The position numbers were made by a program, and so were the translations under genes. Of a DNA stretch of 21,860 nucleotides, positions 13,703-21,860 are shown piece after piece (position 1 is the stretch's first letter; every line of letters begins with the position of its first letter). The notes beneath the pieces were generated by a model. The model was not told the origin of the DNA. It did not search any database and worked only from the letters and a program-made list of their open reading frames with translations. The DNA comes from an uncultured Sphingopyxis sp. (GTDB lineage Bacteria > Pseudomonadota > Alphaproteobacteria > Sphingomonadales > Sphingomonadaceae): assembly GCA_936933955.1 (NCBI GenBank), contig CAKZIN010000017.1:1-21860 (forward strand). Direction: 5' to 3'.

Positions 13703-14958
13703 CGGAAGGAGCCCGGCCGCCGCACCCGCTGCGCATCGGCGTATATCGCCATTACCTCCTGGCGCGGTTCGCATCGACCATCGCGCTTGCAGGGATGACG
13801 CTGATCATCGGCTGGCAGATGTATCATCTCGCTCGGCTGACGATGAGCGTCCGGGAAGCGACCTTCCTGCTGGGCATGATCGGGGTCGCGCAGTTTGTGC
13901 CGCTCTTTCTTTTGACGCCGGTGACGGGGCTCGTCGCTGACAGTTACGATCGGCGCTGGATCGCCCGAGCCACGACCGCGCTGATGCTCGTCGTTGCCAC
14001 CGGTCTTGCGATCGCGACGTCGAGCGACCGGATTTCCATTCCGCTGCTGTTCGTCGCGGCGGTGGCGATGGGGGTCGCGCGCGCCTTTTCAGGCCCGGCG
14101 TTTAGCGCGCTCGCCCCCAACCTCGTCCCGCGCGAGCAGCTGCCGACCGCCATCGCCCTGTCGTCGACCGTGTGGCAGGTGGGAACGATTGCGGGGCCGA
14201 GCGTCGGCGGCGTTCTCTACGCGTTTCATCATAGTCTGAGCTACGCGGCGTCGGGTGCGCTCTATCTGTTCGCGCTGCTGTTGCTGATGCTGCTGCCCCG
14301 CGTCCCCCAGCCCGCGGTGCATCCGGATCATCGCCCGCTCGAACGGATGCGCGAGGGTTTTCGCTACGTACGCACGAACCGGCTCGTGCTCGCCTCGATC
14401 ACGCTCGATCTGTTCGCGGTGCTGCTGGCGGGCGCGACCGCGCTGCTGCCGGTGTTCGCGCGCGACATATTGCACACCGACAGCCGCGGGCTCGGCATCC
14501 TTGCCGCGAGCATGGGCGTGGGAGCGGCGGGGGTGGCGCTGTTGTTCGCCTGGCGCCCGCTCAAACGCGACGTCGGCACCAAGATGCTCGCCGCTGTGGC
14601 GGTTTTCGGCGTCGCGGTCATCGTCTTCGGCCTCTCGCGCAATTTCTGGCTGAGCGTTGGCGCGCTCGCTGTGGCGGGGGCGGCGGACATGGTGTCGGTG
14701 TACGTGCGCTCGTCCCTGATCCAGCTGCACACGCCCGACGCGATGCGTGGCCGCGTCAGCGCCGTCAGCCAGCTCACCATCTCCGCCTCGAACGAGCTTG
14801 GTGAAGCGGAGAGCGGGCTTCTTGGGTCGTTGATCGGGCCCGTCGCCGCGGTCGTCGTCGGCGGAGTGGGTGCGATCGTCGTCACCGCGATCTGGGCCTG
14901 GCGTTACCCCGAACTCAGGCTTGCAAAGAGCTTCGATCCTCCCGACATGGCGCGCTGA
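13699..14958 (+). CDS. MFS transporter, EntS/MFS_3-like
   Basis: A 419-residue major facilitator protein with about 11-12 hydrophobic segments. The signature loop GLVADSYDRRW follows helix 2 at about residues 74-84, and the MFS_3-type motifs PNLVPREQLPTAIALSSTVWQVGTIAGPSVGG (about 137-168) and TPDAMRGRVSAVSQLTISASNELGEAESG near the C-terminus place it with enterobactin-exporter-like permeases. A long polar linker (RVPQPAVHPDHRPLERMREGFRYVRTN) separates the two six-helix halves. The gene starts inside the stop codon of the helicase gene (ATGA), so translation is probably coupled. It is likely a proton-driven exporter; the substrate is unknown, and the link to a helicase looks like simple operon packing. 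Confidence 0.9.
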   Translation: MTEGARPPHPLRIGVYRHYLLARFASTIALAGMTLIIGWQMYHLARLTMSVREATFLLGMIGVAQFVPLFLLTPVTGLVADSYDRRWIARATTALMLVVATGLAIATSSDRISIPLLFVAAVAMGVARAFSGPAFSALAPNLVPREQLPTAIALSSTVWQVGTIAGPSVGGVLYAFHHSLSYAASGALYLFALLLLMLLPRVPQPAVHPDHRPLERMREGFRYVRTNRLVLASITLDLFAVLLAGATALLPVFARDILHTDSRGLGILAASMGVGAAGVALLFAWRPLKRDVGTKMLAAVAVFGVAVIVFGLSRNFWLSVGALAVAGAADMVSVYVRSSLIQLHTPDAMRGRVSAVSQLTISASNELGEAESGLLGSLIGPVAAVVVGGVGAIVVTAIWAWRYPELRLAKSFDPPDMAR

Positions 14959-14978
14959 CTGAACACCCGGAGCGCGTC

Positions 14979-15905
<927 letters not shown>

Positions 15906-15919
15906 CGGGGCGTCCATTC

Positions 15920-17083
15920 TTGCATCGCCGTCGCTCCCGCTCCCCGGCGCCGCCGGGCATCATAGTGCTGGTGTTGATGGTGGCGCTCGTGGCGGCGTTC
16001 GCCCCGCTCGCGCTTGGGCCGAGTGCGGACGGCGACGGGGTGGCGCCGATGGCTGCCCCGGGAGCACCCCCGCCCCCGGTTCAGCCGGTCACGCTCCTGC
16101 CCGTCACGCCAGCCGACGCGCGCGCGCTCAATGCGGCGCAGCCATTCGTCAACGCCGACAACCCTGCGGCTCGCCCGTTTCGCTTTGCGGGAACCGTCGA
16201 GGATAATGCGCGCGCCACCGATTGCCTCGCCGCCGCTGCGTTATACGAGAGCGGCGACGACATGGCCGGGCAGCGGTCCGTCATCCAGGTGGTGCTCAAC
16301 CGGGTGCGTCACCCCGCCTATCCGAACACCGTGTGCGGGGTCGTGTTTCAGGGGTCGGAGCGCGCGACCGGCTGCCAGTTCACCTTCACCTGCGACGGCG
16401 CACTTGCGCGCCGCTACTCCACCGCCGCGTGGGAACGTGCGCGCGGGAACGCGATTGCTGCGCTTTACGGCTCGGTCGACCCAAGCGTCGGTTTGGCGAC
16501 GCATTATCACACCGACTGGGTACGACCGGTGTGGAGCGGGTCGCTCGACAAGGTTGCGCAAGTCGGCACGCACCTTTTCTTCCGATGGCCGGGCTATTGG
16601 GGGAGCGCCCGCGTGATGCGACCAGGCGGCGGCATCCGGGAGCCCGCCGTCGCCAAGCTCGCCTCGCTGTCGCCATTTCACGCGCTCGCGTTGGGGGCCA
16701 CGTTTCCGGCTGCGGATGGGGGCGAGGAGTCGCCTGCCAGCGCTGAACTCGCCGCGCTAGCCAAGGGACCGGTGCGTCAGACCGTCGTTCCTGCCGCGCC
16801 GTTCGAGCTGGGCGACACGATCATTCTGACGCTTGGCCCTCGTGCGCCGGAGAGTTTCCCGCAGCTTGCCGAGCAGGCGTGCGGCGCGCGAGACTATTGC
16901 AAGGTGATGGGCTGGTCCGATCCGACGACCGTCCCGACGGGCGGGCAGATTGGCGACCAGGCACGGGCGGCGATGAGTTTTTCCTACCTGCGCAACCGTT
17001 CGGCCGGACTAGAGCGCGCTCTCTGGAATTGCGCTCAGTTCCCCCGCGAGCAGCGGCAGCAGTGCATGCGCCGTACGACGTAA
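15920..17083 (+). CDS. Membrane-anchored SleB-type cell wall hydrolase
   Basis: A 387-residue envelope protein. A basic start (MHRRRSRS) and a single hydrophobic helix at about residues 12-33 anchor it as a type II membrane protein or act as an uncleaved signal. A Pro/Ala-rich linker (about 34-100) leads to a SleB (hydrolase_2) domain at about 100-225: DCLAAAALYESGDDMAGQRSVIQVVLNRVRHPAYPNTVCGVVFQGS, then CQFTFTCDG and THYHTDWVRPVWS, with Glu110 as the likely catalytic acid. SleB domains are lytic transglycosylases acting on peptidoglycan. The last 90 residues hold an extra module with four cysteines (C321, C327, C371, C382). The start is TTG at 15920; in-frame GTG/ATG codons lie only inside the helix. 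It follows cysK by 14 bases. Confidence 0.88.
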   Translation: MHRRRSRSPAPPGIIVLVLMVALVAAFAPLALGPSADGDGVAPMAAPGAPPPPVQPVTLLPVTPADARALNAAQPFVNADNPAARPFRFAGTVEDNARATDCLAAAALYESGDDMAGQRSVIQVVLNRVRHPAYPNTVCGVVFQGSERATGCQFTFTCDGALARRYSTAAWERARGNAIAALYGSVDPSVGLATHYHTDWVRPVWSGSLDKVAQVGTHLFFRWPGYWGSARVMRPGGGIREPAVAKLASLSPFHALALGATFPAADGGEESPASAELAALAKGPVRQTVVPAAPFELGDTIILTLGPRAPESFPQLAEQACGARDYCKVMGWSDPTTVPTGGQIGDQARAAMSFSYLRNRSAGLERALWNCAQFPREQRQQCMRRTT

Positions 17084-17102
17084 TATCACTTACGCGCCGA
17101 GC

Positions 17103-18695
17103 TTAGTCGCGCCGCTCCCCGCCTGAGACGTTGGTTGCGAGGCGAGTCCGGCGCCGCGCGCGCCGCACTCGCAGAGCGCGCTGGCCCTGTTGCCAACCTT
17201 TCCAGAGTCCTCGCCGTTTCCAAGGTTCGAGGAAGCCATCGGCGGCATCGGGATCGAGCAGTTCGTTGTCGGCAATAAATCGGTCGAGCCGGCCCGGTGG
17301 AGTGAGGTCCAACAAATCGAGCCGCCGCCGACCCGGTTTGGTAAGCGCGTCAATGGCGCCGATCAGCGAGCCGCCTGCTGCCTCAACCGCGGCTGCAACC
17401 TCCTCCCCTGTAGCACCGCAATGCTCACCCATGAGACGGTGTCGGATCGCGGAGATGGCCGGGCCGACGTCGCGGTTGGCATCCAACGCTGCGTCAATGG
17501 CCACATCACATTCGCTGTCGAGCCCGAGCGAACGATTGTTGAGGTTCGCCGAACCGACGCGCAGGAAGCGATCGTCGACGATGGAAACCTTGGCATGGAC
17601 ATAGATGTCCTGCCCTTGCGCGGTGACGGGCACGTAAATTCGAAAGCGGTTGTGCCGGTCCGCGCGCCCCACCGCCCGTGCCAGTCGCACGCGAGCGGCA
17701 TCCATCGCCATCTGCTCGAGCCAGCCGTCGGCCGTGCGCGGCATCACCAGAATAACCTCCGGCGGATCCTCCTCCTGCATGCGCGCGGCGATGGCTGCGG
17801 CGATCTTGCCCGACGTGAGATACTGATTTTCGATGTAGATAAAGCGGCGCGCGGCCGCGATCATATCGATGAACAGCGCCTCGACCTCGCGAACCTCGGG
17901 GCGACCGGCGTAGGCCGCACTGGTGCGCGCAATCGCGATATCGACGTTCTCGAACTCCGCGAAGAGTTCTTCTGGCCATTGCGCCGGACATGGCTCGATC
18001 GCGCGAAGCTGTTCGCCGGTGGCGTGCTCCCACCGGCCCCGCCCGAGTTCGGAGAGGCTCGCGGCGACCTCTCCGTCCATCATCATGGTGACGTCATGCC
18101 AGGGCGCGTAGGCCTTGCCGTCGGGGTTCTTGCGCCGCGGTTCCTCGTCCGCATGCTCGCACCGATCCCAGCGTGCGCTGGAAATATCGATACCGCCGCA
18201 CACCGCGAGGCAATCGTCGATCACCACGATCTTCTGGTGGTGGCTGGACCCGACCGGATGCGCACTATCGTAGCGATAGCGGATGGCGCGCGCGGCTTTC
18301 CAGCGCAGCAGCCACATGACCGCGGCCGGGCGAAGGAACTGGCGCATCGCGCCGAAGCTCCATTTGAGGACGTCGATCTCACGCGCCGGATTTGTTTTCG
18401 CGAGCCGCAGGAAGAAGGCACCGAGGCTCTCACCCTGACCCCGTTCGTCCGGCTCGAGCGGGATGCGAACGTCGAAGTCCCAGCCGATGATGAGGATCCG
18501 GTGCTGCGCGCCCAGCATCAGCTGGCGGACGATGTGGTAGTATGCGGCGGCGTCGACCACCACTGCCGCCTTCGTGCTGCGGCTGATCTTCCAGCAATTG
18601 CGCCCAGCCTCGACGATCGGAAGCAGACGGTTGCCGTCGTCGCCGGTGTCCTCGGCAAAGCCAGTATTCGACTCCGGCCGATCACTCACCGGCAC
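17103..18695 (-). CDS. Phospholipase D-family protein (two HKD motifs)
   Basis: A 530-residue PLD-superfamily enzyme, acting on phospholipids or related phosphodiesters. Both catalytic HKD motifs are intact: H153-x-K155-x4-D160 (HHQKIVVID) and H367-x-K369-x4-D374 (HAKVSIVD), each followed by the Gly/Ser/Asn block (GSANLNNRS after the second). The C-terminal part beyond about 440 is basic and looks soluble; no VTT/DedA membrane domain is fused. No signal peptide is evident. Cardiolipin synthase is possible, but the usual N-terminal membrane helices of Cls are missing. The start is GTG 18695, or GTG 18689 two codons on; a G-rich Shine-Dalgarno (AAGGGGGGGAG) could serve either. It lies 58 bases after rdgB on the same strand and converges on the sleB-like gene. 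Confidence 0.88.
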   Translation of the reverse strand: MPVSDRPESNTGFAEDTGDDGNRLLPIVEAGRNCWKISRSTKAAVVVDAAAYYHIVRQLMLGAQHRILIIGWDFDVRIPLEPDERGQGESLGAFFLRLAKTNPAREIDVLKWSFGAMRQFLRPAAVMWLLRWKAARAIRYRYDSAHPVGSSHHQKIVVIDDCLAVCGGIDISSARWDRCEHADEEPRRKNPDGKAYAPWHDVTMMMDGEVAASLSELGRGRWEHATGEQLRAIEPCPAQWPEELFAEFENVDIAIARTSAAYAGRPEVREVEALFIDMIAAARRFIYIENQYLTSGKIAAAIAARMQEEDPPEVILVMPRTADGWLEQMAMDAARVRLARAVGRADRHNRFRIYVPVTAQGQDIYVHAKVSIVDDRFLRVGSANLNNRSLGLDSECDVAIDAALDANRDVGPAISAIRHRLMGEHCGATGEEVAAAVEAAGGSLIGAIDALTKPGRRRLDLLDLTPPGRLDRFIADNELLDPDAADGFLEPWKRRGLWKGWQQGQRALRVRRARRRTRLATNVSGGERRD

Positions 18696-18753
18696 GCTCC
18701 CCCCCTTACGTCCATCTGGTCAATATGCGCACCGACCCGCGAGGCGCAATCCG

Positions 18754-19383
18754 TCAGCGCTGCGGCATGACCGCGTCGACGAGCTTGGCGAAGGCAGCTG
18801 CGCGGTGACTGATCGCGTGCTTGCGCGCAGGGTCCATCTCGCCGAAGGTTTCGCGCTCCCCGTCCGGGCGGAATACAGGATCGTAGCCGAAGCCGCGGTC
18901 GCCGCGCGGTGGCCAAACGAGTTCCCCCGACACGCGACCTTCGAACAGAGCCTCCGCACCGTCCGGCCAGGCGATCGCGAGTGTGCAGACAAATTGCGCG
19001 CTACGGTCGACGCCCTCCCCTTGCGCGGCCAGCAGTCCCTCGACCTTGCCCATGGCGAGATACCAGTCGCGACCGGGAGGCCCCTCGAAAGCCTGCCGCT
19101 GCGCCCAATCGGCGGTGTAGACGCCGGGCTTGCCAGCCAGCGCGGCGACCTCGAGCCCGCTGTCGTCAGCAAGTGCGACCATGCCGCTTTCCCGCGCCGC
19201 CGCATGCGCCTTGATGCGCGCATTCTGACGAAAGGTCTCGCCATCCTCCACCGGCTCGGGAAGGCCGAGCGAGCCGGCGCTGACGGGATCGATGCCATAG
19301 GGCCCGAGCAGAGCAGCGATCTCGCGCAGCTTGCCCTCATTGTGCGTCGCGATGACAAGCCGCCCGGGTTCGAGCCTGCGCAT
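18754..19383 (-). CDS. rdgB: XTP/dITP pyrophosphatase (RdgB/HAM1 family)
   Basis: A 209-residue house-cleaning NTP pyrophosphatase that hydrolyses dITP, XTP and ITP to monophosphates, keeping deaminated purines out of DNA and RNA. Signatures present are the substrate loop THNEGK (residues 13-18), the metal-binding LADDSGLEV (about 71-79, with D73 and D74), GFGYDPVF (164-171) and SHRAAA (192-197). The usual GVYSARWAG motif reads GVYTADWAQ here, a mild variation. Length is standard. It starts two bases after the rph stop, so the two are one operon. The rph-rdgB pairing is common across bacteria. Confidence 0.96.
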   Translation of the reverse strand: MRRLEPGRLVIATHNEGKLREIAALLGPYGIDPVSAGSLGLPEPVEDGETFRQNARIKAHAAARESGMVALADDSGLEVAALAGKPGVYTADWAQRQAFEGPPGRDWYLAMGKVEGLLAAQGEGVDRSAQFVCTLAIAWPDGAEALFEGRVSGELVWPPRGDRGFGYDPVFRPDGERETFGEMDPARKHAISHRAAAFAKLVDAVMPQR

Positions 19384-19385
19384 AA

Positions 19386-20102
19386 TCAGCGCCCGACCGC
19401 CCGATCCTGCGCCGCGAAAATCTCCGCGCAGCCGATCCGGGCGAGGCGCAACAAGCGGAGCAGCGCCTCCTCATCATAGGGTGCACCTTCCGCGGTCGCT
19501 TGCACCTCAGCCATGCGTCCGTCGCCCAGCAGCACGAAGTTGGCGTCGGCATCCGCACCCGAATCCTCGACATAATCGAGGTCGAGCACCGGCACGCCGC
19601 CAACGATGCCGCAGCTCACCGCAGCAACCTTGGTGACGATCGGGTCCTCGCTCAACGCGCCGGCGCGCATGAGCCCATCGACGGCCAGGCGGAGAGCCAC
19701 CCAAGCGCCCGAAATCGCGGCGGTGCGAGTGCCGCCGTCGGCCTGTATGACGTCGCAATCGAGGGTGATCTGGCGCTCTCCGAGCTTTTGCAAATCTGTC
19801 ACCGACCGCAAGGAACGGCCGATAAGTCGTTGTATCTCCTGGGTCCGCCCCGACTGCTTGCCCTTCGCCGCCTCGCGGTTGCCGCGGGTGTGCGTCGCGC
19901 GGGGTAGCATGCCATATTCGGCGGTGACCCAGCCCTGCCCCTTGCCGCGCAACCACGGCGGCAGGCGCTCCTCGACGCTCGCGGTGACCAGCACCTTGGT
20001 GTCGCCGAAACCGATCAACACGCTTCCCTCGGCGTGCCGGGTGAAGCCGGTTTCGATGCTGATCGTGCGCATCGCGTCGGCGGCGCGGCCGGAGGGGCGC
20101 AT
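19386..20102 (-). CDS. rph: Ribonuclease PH
   Basis: A 238-residue phosphorolytic 3'-5' exoribonuclease that trims tRNA 3' ends and takes part in rRNA turnover. Its start MRPSGRAADAMRTISIETGF and the blocks GSVLIGFGDTKVLVTASVEE, GWVTAEYGMLPRAT, TQEIQRLIGRSLRSV and DCDVIQADGGTRTAAI (about 116-130) are family hallmarks; the phosphate-binding arginines (R86 and R126) are present. The frame is open to 20159, but 20102 is chosen because its protein has exactly the usual length (E. coli 238) and a GGAG binding site seven bases upstream. It is transcribed away from hrcA, from a 173-base shared intergenic region. Confidence 0.97.
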   Translation of the reverse strand: MRPSGRAADAMRTISIETGFTRHAEGSVLIGFGDTKVLVTASVEERLPPWLRGKGQGWVTAEYGMLPRATHTRGNREAAKGKQSGRTQEIQRLIGRSLRSVTDLQKLGERQITLDCDVIQADGGTRTAAISGAWVALRLAVDGLMRAGALSEDPIVTKVAAVSCGIVGGVPVLDLDYVEDSGADADANFVLLGDGRMAEVQATAEGAPYDEEALLRLLRLARIGCAEIFAAQDRAVGR

Positions 20103-20275
20103 GGGAAAGCTCCTGTCTGTCTCGATTGGCCCCGCGCTTAGGCGAACCGCCCAGGACACGCTAGTGACAGCGCGACGGCGAACGATAAGGTGGAGCGATG
20201 CTGCTGCACCTGCCCATCCTGTCCGCCGTTAGAAGGGCCCGCCCGGCCGGTAGCCGCGCTTCCCGAGGGTAGAGG
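20103..20275. other. Divergent intergenic region between rph and hrcA
   Basis: These 173 bases must hold the promoters of rph (-) and hrcA-grpE (+). I looked for a CIRCE inverted repeat, a clear RpoH-type promoter and a good sigma-70 promoter and could not identify any with confidence. The segment is GC-rich, with no obvious coding frame of its own. Confidence 0.5.
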
Positions 20276-21313
20276 ATGGCTCATCCGATAGACGACCTTT
20301 CCCAGCGGGCGAGAGACATATTCGCGAGCGTCGTCGACGCTTATCTCGCCGACGGGCAACCGGTGGGGTCGCGCACGATCGCGCGACAAGGGGCGTTCAA
20401 CCTATCTCCGGCGTCGATCCGCAATGTGATGCAGGATTTGGAGGAGGCGGGGCTCCTCGCCGCGCCGCACACCAGCGCCGGGCGAATCCCGACCGAGCGC
20501 GGGCTGCGACTGTTCGTCGACGGCATGATGCAGGTGGCGGAGCCCGACCGCGCCGATCGCGCGCAGATCGAACGATCGGTCGCCGACGGCCCGGTGGAAA
20601 CCGCCCTCGCCAACGCCACCGCTGCATTGTCGGGCCTGTCGGCGTGCGCGGGGCTGGTGATGGTGCCCCGCTCAGAACGGGTGCTCAAGGAAGTGGCGTT
20701 CGCCCCGCTCTCCGATGGCCGCGCTTTCCTCATCCTCGTCGCGGCGGACGGATCGGTCGAGAATCGCGTCATCGACCTGCCCGCTGGCGCGGACCCCGGC
20801 GTGCTGATGGCGGCGGGGCGCTTGCTAACCGAAGCGGTGCGCGGTCGCACGCTCGCGGCCGCGCAGGCCGAAGCCACGCGAGCGCTCGCGGACAGGCGGA
20901 GTGCCATCGACGCTGCGGCGGCGGACCTGGTCGTACGCGGTCTCGCGGTGTGGAGTGAGGATGCTTCGAACCGCCCGGTGCTGATCGTGCGCGGTCAGGC
21001 GCGGCTGATCGACGAGGCCGCCACGCGCGATCTCGCACGGGTGCAAACGCTGCTCGAGGAACTCGAAACGCAGGGGCAGATCGCCGAACTCCTCGCGTCG
21101 GCGGGCGCAGGCGCTGCGACGCGCATATTCATCGGAGCCGAAACCAACCTGTTCGCGTTGTCAGGCTCGAGCCTGGTCGCCGCGCCCTTTCACGGACACG
21201 ACGGACGGGTGGTGGGGGTGGTCGGCGTGATCGGACCCACTCGGCTAAACTATGCGCGGATCGTTCCGATGGTGGACTTTACCGCTCAAACGCTGGCAAG
21301 GCTGATGCGATGA
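20276..21313 (+). CDS. hrcA: Heat-inducible transcriptional repressor HrcA
   Basis: A 345-residue repressor that binds CIRCE operators (TTAGCACTC-N9-GAGTGCTAA) and in many bacteria controls groESL and dnaK-type operons, with GroEL as its folding cofactor. The N-terminal winged helix is visible at about residues 8-75, with LADGQPVGSRTIA, LSPASIRNVMQDLEEAGLL and the wing TSAGRIPTERGLRLF. The GAF-like dimer/inducer region (about 100-330) contains FIGAETNLFALSGSSLVAAPF and GVVGVIGPTRLNYARIVPMVDFTAQTL, typical of the C-terminus. I see no CIRCE upstream of this gene. The start at 20276 has a GAGGG ribosome binding site. The stop overlaps the grpE ATG. Confidence 0.96.
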   Translation: MAHPIDDLSQRARDIFASVVDAYLADGQPVGSRTIARQGAFNLSPASIRNVMQDLEEAGLLAAPHTSAGRIPTERGLRLFVDGMMQVAEPDRADRAQIERSVADGPVETALANATAALSGLSACAGLVMVPRSERVLKEVAFAPLSDGRAFLILVAADGSVENRVIDLPAGADPGVLMAAGRLLTEAVRGRTLAAAQAEATRALADRRSAIDAAAADLVVRGLAVWSEDASNRPVLIVRGQARLIDEAATRDLARVQTLLEELETQGQIAELLASAGAGAATRIFIGAETNLFALSGSSLVAAPFHGHDGRVVGVVGVIGPTRLNYARIVPMVDFTAQTLARLMR

Positions 21314-21860
21314 ACGAGAACAACCCCTCCCCCACTCCCGCCGATAACGAAGCCGCCACCATCGCCGCCGAGGCTGCAGCGGAGGCCAACACCGCCGCCG
21401 CGCCCGCTGGCGATGATGCGATCATCGAACTCGAAGCGAGGCTCGCCGAGGCGAAACAGGATGCACTCTACGCGCGCGCAGAGGTGCAGAACGTGCGCCG
21501 CCGCGCCGAAAAGGAGGTCGCAGACGCGCACGCCTACTCAGCGACGAAGTTCGCTCGCGACGTGCTGTCGGTGGCAGACAATTTGACCCGCGCGCTGGAG
21601 GTTATCCCCGCCGCCGCCCGTGAGGACGAAACTTGGGCACCACTCGTCACCGGCCTCGAGGCGACCCAGCGCGAGCTGGCGGCAGTGTTCGAACGCAATG
21701 GCATCACACGCATCGCCGCGATGGGCCAGCCGCTCGATCCGAACCTTCACCAGGCGATGATGGAAGTCCCGAGCGCCGACGCTGAACCTGGCACGATCGT
21801 GCAGGAAATCCAGGCCGGCTACCAGATCAAGGATCGCCTGCTGCGCCCTGCTTTGGTTGG
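21310..21860 (+). CDS. grpE: Nucleotide exchange factor GrpE (3' end beyond the window)
   Basis: I translated 183 complete codons from the ATG at 21310 to the edge; the stop is outside the window. GrpE exchanges nucleotide on DnaK (Hsp70). Residues 1-37 are a low-complexity Ala/Pro/acidic tail. Residues about 38-75 form the long helix or coiled coil (ELEARLAEAKQDALYARAEVQNVRRRAEKEV), and the DnaK-contacting head follows, with LDPNLHQAM (about 142-150) and VQEIQAGYQIKDRLLRPALV (164-183). Only a few residues seem to be missing. ATGA overlap with hrcA means translational coupling. Confidence 0.95.
   Translation, partial: MNENNPSPTPADNEAATIAAEAAAEANTAAAPAGDDAIIELEARLAEAKQDALYARAEVQNVRRRAEKEVADAHAYSATKFARDVLSVADNLTRALEVIPAAAREDETWAPLVTGLEATQRELAAVFERNGITRIAAMGQPLDPNLHQAMMEVPSADAEPGTIVQEIQAGYQIKDRLLRPALV

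Noticed and set aside
17084..17102. Terminator between the convergent sleB-like and phospholipase D genes
   Set aside because: The gap is only 19 bases, with no inverted repeat or T-run.
17190..18770. 526-codon plus-strand open frame opposite the phospholipase D gene
   Set aside because: It is the reverse of a gene with two intact HKD motifs; its own translation shows no domain and it overlaps almost the whole gene.

Overview
The window is a high-GC (roughly two-thirds G+C by eye) chromosomal segment from an alphaproteobacterium, most likely a sphingomonad (Sphingomonadales). This rests on protein-level resemblance, on the hrcA-grpE and rph-rdgB blocks, and on an alphaproteobacterial SOS box of the form GTTC-N7-GTTC upstream of recA. 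It is densely packed core genome. I see no insertion sequence, integrase, phage gene, toxin-antitoxin pair or CRISPR array. I also found no convincing new defence or biosynthetic system, and the findings are modest on purpose.

Layout. Positions 1-1412 (+) hold the end of one ABC-2 type permease and a complete second one, joined by an ATGA overlap. A tRNA-Leu(CAG) gene lies at 1517-1603 (-) with a recognisable promoter. A plus-strand run at 1782-5277 encodes a polyhydroxyalkanoate-system-like small protein, an NDUFA9-like NAD(P)-binding protein, undecaprenyl-diphosphatase (uppP), a small exported protein of unknown function, and a GST-fold protein resembling the cell-division factor FzlA.

Positions 5298-11251 (-) read, in transcription order, recA, a VOC-fold protein, a SAM methyltransferase, alaS and ubiG. 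recA-VOC and alaS-ubiG overlap, so translational coupling is likely. The alaS leader carries a strong hairpin. Divergent from recA is a plus-strand run at 11408-17083: a UvrD/PcrA helicase, an MFS transporter, a cysteine synthase-like enzyme and a membrane-anchored SleB-type cell wall hydrolase. Between recA and the helicase gene sits a perfect SOS box placed to control recA and possibly the helicase as well.

Positions 17103-20102 (-) encode a phospholipase D-family protein, RdgB (XTP/dITP pyrophosphatase) and RNase PH. Divergent from rph, hrcA and grpE (+) form a heat-shock operon with an ATGA overlap; grpE runs off the right edge.

Functional themes are DNA repair (recA, uvrD), translation and RNA or nucleotide quality control (alaS, tRNA-Leu, rph, rdgB), envelope growth and division (uppP, FzlA-like, SleB-like), quinone biosynthesis (ubiG) and protein folding (hrcA-grpE).
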